9,279 nucleotides of DNA from TMED14 sp965657195 (lineage in GTDB: Bacteria > Bacteroidota > Bacteroidia > Flavobacteriales > Schleiferiaceae), in contig CBFHNK010000063.1 in the NCBI GenBank assembly GCA_965657195.1, positions 1 to 9,279 on the forward strand. The letters run 5' to 3'. The notes beneath the pieces were generated by a model, which was not told where the DNA came from, searched no databases, and saw only the letters and a program-made list of their open reading frames with translations. How positions within the stretch are numbered: the first letter of the stretch is position 1; each line of letters begins with the position of its first letter. This document shows, piece by piece, positions 6,449 to 9,279 of this stretch. The position numbers were made by a program, and so were the translations under genes.

Positions 6449-7114
6449 CTACTTGCTTAAACGCGTTAAACGCACTCGGAGTTCAACAATCCAAATACCA
6501 ATTCCGATCCATCCGAGCACAGCGGGGTAAAAGACCGCACGCATTCCGCTGTCGAGGTCGTACGAGCCAAACGCGGGGTTACCGCCGTTGCCGGGGTGGA
6601 GCGAGTCGGTCATACGCGGCAGTACTCCGATGAAGACAATCATGAGCACAAACGCAAAAATGTTAAATGTTCCGGCCAATCGAGCGCGTTTTTCGGGGTC
6701 CTCGACGCTGCTACGCAGCACAAAGTAGGCGAGGTAGATGAGGATGGCTACGGCGGTTCCGTTGAGTTTGGGGTCGTTGGTCCAGTAGGCGCCCCACGTG
6801 AAGCGTGCCCAGATCATTCCGGTGAAGAGTCCCAGTGACGCGAATACCAGCGAAACCTCAGCGGCCAATCGCGCCTTTTGGTCTGCTTCGAGCCCGGCCT
6901 GCCCGGGGCGCTGCAAGCTCCCGATGCTGTGCCCCAGCGAAACCCCCATGAGCGCAATCATCGTGAACCACATGGGCACGTGAAAGTAGAGGTTGCGAAT
7001 GGTTTCGTTGAGAATAAAAAGTCGCGGAACCGGAGCCGCCAAACCCGCAACCAGACTGTAGCACACGAGCGCTGCTGCCGCGGTTTTCCATGCGATTGAA
7101 AAGCCGTTTTTCAC
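6449..7114 (-). CDS. ccmC: Haem-handling membrane protein CcmC
   Basis: A 221-residue protein with six predicted helices. The WWD-type periplasmic loop reads RFTWGAYWTNDPKLNG (104-119), a variant of the WGxxWxWD consensus. Histidines flank it in YFHVPMW (H45) and SLHPGNGGNP (H173), the pair that ligates haem in this family. CcmC presents haem to CcmE for covalent attachment at the periplasmic side of the inner membrane. I chose the GTG at 7114-7112 because it overlaps the ccmB stop as GTGA, the same arrangement as at maf, and gives MKNGFSIAWK before the first helix. A TTG at 7123 would add three residues and cannot be excluded. Its partners CcmB, CcmD and CcmE are its immediate neighbours, so the assignment is secure. 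Confidence 0.94.
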   Translation of the reverse strand: MKNGFSIAWKTAAAALVCYSLVAGLAAPVPRLFILNETIRNLYFHVPMWFTMIALMGVSLGHSIGSLQRPGQAGLEADQKARLAAEVSLVFASLGLFTGMIWARFTWGAYWTNDPKLNGTAVAILIYLAYFVLRSSVEDPEKRARLAGTFNIFAFVLMIVFIGVLPRMTDSLHPGNGGNPAFGSYDLDSGMRAVFYPAVLGWIGIGIWIVELRVRLTRLSK

Positions 7115-7773
7115 TGCTTCCAAAGGTAGGGCATAAGCACGCTCCCCAAGGCGAGTGGGAGGCCCATCATGACGACCTCGCCAAAAAGGGGCATTGCCAG
7201 TTCAGCCCAGTCTTGGTTGGCCACAGCCAAGCTGCTGGCGCGTCGGGCCACCAGCACCGCCGGAAGTAGCAAAGGCAGGCTCAGCGTAGCCATCAGCGTG
7301 GGGTTGGACCCTGCACGGCTCGCCAAGGCCGAAGTAAAACTCATGGTCGCCGCAAAGGCCAATGAGCCAAGCATTAAGGCCACCGTGACTTTGAGCACCG
7401 CGTCAACGCTCCGGGCAGATTCCGGCATCCCAAAAAATAACCCAAAAAGCAGCAGCGCTGCGGCCGCGGTGAGCAGGGTGTGCACGGCGACTTGGAGGCT
7501 TTTTACTCCCAAAATCGCGGCAGGACTCGCCAGCTGGTTGAGGTAGGCCCACAAAGATTCCGGCTCGTGAAACGCCCGAAAGGCGGCCTGCATCGCACTA
7601 AAGAGCACGACGACCCAGAGCAGCGCGAGCCACACCGTCGGACTCGGCGACTGAGCCACGCTGTAGACCAAGTACGTCGCGACCGCGGTAAACAGGATGA
7701 ACTGCACGCTCTGTGCGCGGTGGCGAAAGTCCGCCTGAAGTGCCCACCGACCTAGGGTCCACCAACGTTTCAT
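7111..7773 (-). CDS. ccmB: ABC transporter membrane subunit CcmB
   Basis: A 220-residue, strongly hydrophobic protein with about six membrane helices and a basic N-terminus (MKRWWTLGRWALQADFRHR). The early FRHRAQ segment, the cytoplasmic-loop FHEPESLWAYLNQLASPAAILGVK region (split here at about residues 68-91) and the helical C-terminal half fit CcmB. CcmB pairs with the ATPase CcmA; together with CcmC and CcmD they drive release of holo-CcmE. It is the first gene of the minus-strand train, with its ATG at 7773 just downstream of a TAnnTTTG box. No ccmA lies next to it within the window, since the neighbour on the other side is divergent. The stop overlaps the ccmC GTG as GTGA. Confidence 0.93.
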   Translation of the reverse strand: MKRWWTLGRWALQADFRHRAQSVQFILFTAVATYLVYSVAQSPSPTVWLALLWVVVLFSAMQAAFRAFHEPESLWAYLNQLASPAAILGVKSLQVAVHTLLTAAAALLLFGLFFGMPESARSVDAVLKVTVALMLGSLAFAATMSFTSALASRAGSNPTLMATLSLPLLLPAVLVARRASSLAVANQDWAELAMPLFGEVVMMGLPLALGSVLMPYLWKQ

Positions 7774-7777
7774 GGCT

Positions 7778-7805
7778 CAAAGGTAGGCAGCGTGGTGAAC
7801 CCTAA
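7778..7805 (-). promoter_or_regulatory. Candidate promoter of the ccm operon
   Basis: On the minus strand, TACCTTTG (7785-7778) matches the Bacteroidota -7 consensus TAnnTTTG exactly. A TTAG at 7805-7802, 16 nt upstream, is a weak fit to the -33 TTTG. The -7 box ends 4 nt before the ccmB ATG, so the mRNA would be leaderless or nearly so. It is the only apparent promoter for the long minus-strand train, and its -33 element overlaps the candidate box of the divergent gene. Confidence 0.45.
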
Positions 7806-7810
7806 CTTCG
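7803..7810 (+). promoter_or_regulatory. Possible -7 box of the peroxidase-bshB1 unit
   Basis: TAACTTCG differs from TAnnTTTG at one fixed position and lies 21 nt before the peroxidase ATG at 7832. I see no convincing -33 element upstream. Some promoter must exist in the 58-nt divergent region, so this is the best candidate rather than a confident call. Confidence 0.25.
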
Positions 7811-7831
7811 TTTTGCGGTTATACCCCTATC

Positions 7832-8395
7832 ATGATGAAGAAATTATTGGCCATGTCCCTACTTACTACGCTGCTCGGATGCAGCCGCTCTATGGCCCAG
7901 CCCGTAGATGCTCCTATCGATTTCTACAGCCTTCAGGCGCGCACGCTTGACGGAGAAGTCTACGACTTTGCGCAGCTCAAGGGCAAGCGTGTACTCATTG
8001 TCAATACGGCTTCGGAGTGCGGATTCACGCCGCAGTACAAAGAACTTCAGGCCCTGTGGGACGAGGCTAAGGGCGGAAACTTTGTCATCCTTGGATTCCC
8101 ATGCAACGACTTTGGGGGTCAAGAAAAGGGTTCCGCGTCAGAAATCGGCGCATTTTGCCAAAAGAACTACGGCGTCACCTTTTTGATGATGGAAAAGGTT
8201 GCGATCAAAGGCGACAACCCGCACCCGATCTACCAATGGTTGACCAGCAAGACCAAGAATGGCGCTAAGGATGCGACGGTTCGCTGGAACTTTCACAAGT
8301 TCCTCATCAACGAAAAAGGTCAGTGGGTGAGCAGCCACCTGTCGACCGTGTCGCCGACTAATTCAGAAATTCGGAACTTTGCGCTCGGAAAGTAA
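7832..8395 (+). CDS. Glutathione-peroxidase-family lipoprotein
   Basis: A 187-residue thiol peroxidase. The N-terminus MMKKLLAMSLLTTLLGC is a lipoprotein signal peptide with lipobox L-L-G-C17, so the mature protein should be lipid-anchored outside the cytoplasm. The catalytic tetrad is visible: peroxidatic Cys63 in NTASECGFTPQY, Gln97 in GGQEKGS, and Trp152-Asn153 in VRWNFHKF. Cys63 is cysteine, not selenocysteine. Cys109 in AFCQKNYGVTF sits where the resolving cysteine of thioredoxin-dependent family members lies, and Cys91 is in FPCNDF. Such enzymes reduce hydroperoxides to alcohols with thioredoxin-like reductants rather than glutathione. How a surface- or periplasm-located enzyme is re-reduced is not shown by the window. 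It is divergent from ccmB and 6 nt upstream of bshB1, probably co-transcribed. ATG 7832 is followed at once by a second in-frame ATG. Confidence 0.93.
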   Translation: MMKKLLAMSLLTTLLGCSRSMAQPVDAPIDFYSLQARTLDGEVYDFAQLKGKRVLIVNTASECGFTPQYKELQALWDEAKGGNFVILGFPCNDFGGQEKGSASEIGAFCQKNYGVTFLMMEKVAIKGDNPHPIYQWLTSKTKNGAKDATVRWNFHKFLINEKGQWVSSHLSTVSPTNSEIRNFALGK

Positions 8396-8401
8396 CCGAG
8401 C

Positions 8402-9121
8402 ATGCACGTAGATATTCTCGCCATTGGCGCCCACCCCGACGACATTGAGTTGGGCTGCGGCGGAACCTTAGCCAAGCACGTGGCCCTCGGCCATACCGTG
8501 GGCTTGGTCGATTTAACGCGCGGCGAAATGGGCAGCCGCGGAACCGTGCTCGAGCGCGATGCCGAAGCCGTGAAAGCGGCCCAGATCCTCGGGGCGACGT
8601 TTCGCGTCAATCTCGATTTGCCCGACGGACGCCTTGTGAACGACTTCGACAGCCAGCAGCGCATCATCGAACTCGTTCGTGCCCACCGTCCGCGCATTGT
8701 GCTGTGCAACGCTCCGCGCGACCGCCATCCCGACCACGGGGTTGCCTCGGCCATGGTCGTTGAGGCCTGCTTCAGAGCCGGTCTGCACAAGTGGGAATCG
8801 GTTGGAGAGGACGGGCAGCCTCAGACGCCGTTCCGCCCCGAGCACGTCTACCACTACATTCAGTTCTACGACCTTAAGGCGGATTTCACGGTCGATGTTT
8901 CAGAATTTATCGATGCCAAAATGGCTTCGCTTGCCGCGCACGCGTCGCAATTCTACCAAGAGGGTGCCGACGGACCCGAAACCGTGATTTCGTCCAAGTG
9001 GTTTTGGGAGTCGCTCACGGCCCGCACCGCCGAATGGGGTCGCGTGATGGGTGTGGCCCACGCCGAAGGCTTTATTGCTCCGCGCCGACTGGGTGTGGAT
9101 TCGCTTTTTTCGCTTCGGTAA
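8402..9121 (+). CDS. bshB1: Bacillithiol biosynthesis deacetylase BshB1
   Basis: A 239-residue LmbE/PIG-L-type zinc deacetylase. AHPDD (residues 10-14) and RHPDH (108-112) are the metal and catalytic motifs: His11, Asp14 and His112 are the expected Zn2+ ligands, Asp13 the general base, and His109 a second active-site His. These place the residues one off from the well-studied Bacillus BcZBP numbering, and the length matches. The enzyme removes the acetyl group from GlcNAc-malate to give GlcN-malate, the second step of bacillithiol synthesis; BshA and BshC are not in the window. The LTRGEMGSRGT segment (38-48) and the C-terminal EGFIAPRRLGVDSLFSL are typical of the BshB1 branch rather than of other LmbE proteins. 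The gene follows the peroxidase after 6 nt, pairing low-molecular-weight thiol production with peroxide reduction. Confidence 0.94.
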   Translation: MHVDILAIGAHPDDIELGCGGTLAKHVALGHTVGLVDLTRGEMGSRGTVLERDAEAVKAAQILGATFRVNLDLPDGRLVNDFDSQQRIIELVRAHRPRIVLCNAPRDRHPDHGVASAMVVEACFRAGLHKWESVGEDGQPQTPFRPEHVYHYIQFYDLKADFTVDVSEFIDAKMASLAAHASQFYQEGADGPETVISSKWFWESLTARTAEWGRVMGVAHAEGFIAPRRLGVDSLFSLR

Positions 9122-9128
9122 TTCTGGC

Positions 9129-9164
9129 GAGATTAGCTGAGATTGGCTCGTTGGCTCGTTGGCG
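9129..9164 (+). repeat. Two short imperfect tandem duplications
   Basis: Just after bshB1, GAGATTAGCT is followed directly by GAGATTGGCT (9 of 10 identical), then CGTTGGCT by CGTTGGCG (7 of 8 identical). The units run continuously from 9129 to 9164. A short CTCG-TTGG-CGAG hairpin is formed at 9155-9166, too small to be a convincing terminator. Slipped-strand duplication in non-coding DNA is the simplest origin. Confidence 0.7.
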
Positions 9165-9200
9165 AGGTCGGCACTTAAGACGCATTGAGGCTCATTTTTG

Positions 9201-9279
9201 CAACCTAAAGGTGTAAATAAAGCGCAATATTTTAAACTTTAAGGTGTAAATAAAATTTATTTTTTATACCTTTAGGTTG
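9201..9279. repeat. AT-rich array of three phased dyads with inverted and direct repeats
   Basis: Three 10-bp dyads occur: ACCTAAAGGT (9203-9212), ACTTTAAGGT (9236-9245) and ACCTTTAGGT (9268-9277), with centres 33 and 32 nt apart. The first two are each followed by the same tail, making a 14-bp direct repeat AAGGTGTAAATAAA at 9208-9221 and 9241-9254. The third points the other way: CAACCTAAAGGT (9201-9212) and ACCTTTAGGTTG (9268-9279) are exact 12-bp inverted repeats, the latter ending at the window edge. The block contains 20 G/C in its last 80 bases, unlike the GC-rich genes beside it. It may be an operator array for the next gene, a transposon or island end, or part of a larger repeat family; the window does not decide. 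Confidence 0.75.
9241..9272 (+). terminator. Weak AT-rich hairpin, possible terminator
   Basis: AAGGTGTAAA (9241-9250) can pair with TTTATACCTT (9263-9272; one G-U pair) around a 12-nt AT-only loop, whose own edges (AAATAAA/TTTATTT) can extend the dyad. It lies 119 nt after the bshB1 stop and is the only sizeable hairpin there. The stem is AT-rich and no proper U-tract follows, so it is a poor intrinsic terminator and may simply reflect the repeat array. Confidence 0.2.

Noticed and set aside
6459..6468. Shared 10-mer AAACGCGTTA at the ends of ccmC and maf (also 1600-1609)
   Set aside because: A short palindrome-containing word shared by only two gene ends; not enough to claim a regulatory or repeat element.
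8998..9216. Plus-strand open frame overlapping the end of bshB1 and running into the intergenic region
   Set aside because: Most of it is a shifted reading of bshB1, with no motif, and its end crosses the micro-tandem repeats.
9201..9279. CRISPR array
   Set aside because: Only two direct copies of a 14-bp word plus one inverted copy, with AT-only spacers under 20 nt; real CRISPR repeats are longer, same-strand and separated by unique spacers of about 30 nt.

Overview
The window looks like GC-rich chromosomal DNA of a member of the Bacteroidota, most likely of the Flavobacteriales type. The reasons are: a cysteine-type CcmE (CxxxY) inside a ccmB-C-D-E-F cluster; a bacillithiol-type deacetylase (BshB1); start codons without visible Shine-Dalgarno sequences; and TAnnTTTG promoter boxes (the Bacteroidota sigma -7 consensus) just upstream of two genes. 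The genus cannot be named from this sequence.

Left and centre (1-7773, all minus strand). One compact gene train is read from right to left: ccmB, ccmC, a small ccmD-like gene, ccmE, ccmF, a DUF2520 Rossmann protein, a KdsC-family HAD phosphatase, maf, an NhaC-type Na+/H+ antiporter, and the first 51 codons of a family 2 glycosyltransferase that runs off the left edge. Five of the junctions are 4-nt ATGA or GTGA stop/start overlaps, one is a direct TAA-ATG abutment and one is a 7-nt gap. Translation from ccmB to maf is therefore probably coupled. The first five genes handle and deliver haem for cytochrome c maturation (System I). The ATPase CcmA and the thiol components CcmG/CcmH are not in the window. 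The next three genes form a DUF2520-HAD-Maf group with no obvious role in cytochrome maturation. nhaC and the glycosyltransferase follow after gaps of 33 and 24 nt.

Right (7832-9121, plus strand). Divergent from ccmB, across a 58-nt intergenic region, lies a two-gene unit. It encodes a predicted lipoprotein glutathione-peroxidase-family enzyme, followed 6 nt later by BshB1 of bacillithiol synthesis. Both sides of this divergent region deal with thiol, redox or haem chemistry in or near the periplasm.

Right edge (9122-9279). This has no gene. It holds short imperfect tandem repeats, then an abrupt shift to AT-rich sequence (20 G/C in the last 80 bases). That stretch contains three ACCT-AA-AGGT-like dyads spaced 33 and 32 nt apart, with AAGGTGTAAATAAA direct repeats and a 12-bp exact inverted repeat ending at the last base. 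It is the least explained part of the window. There is no gene-free stretch above 300 bases, and I see no tRNA, rRNA, CRISPR array or transposase.
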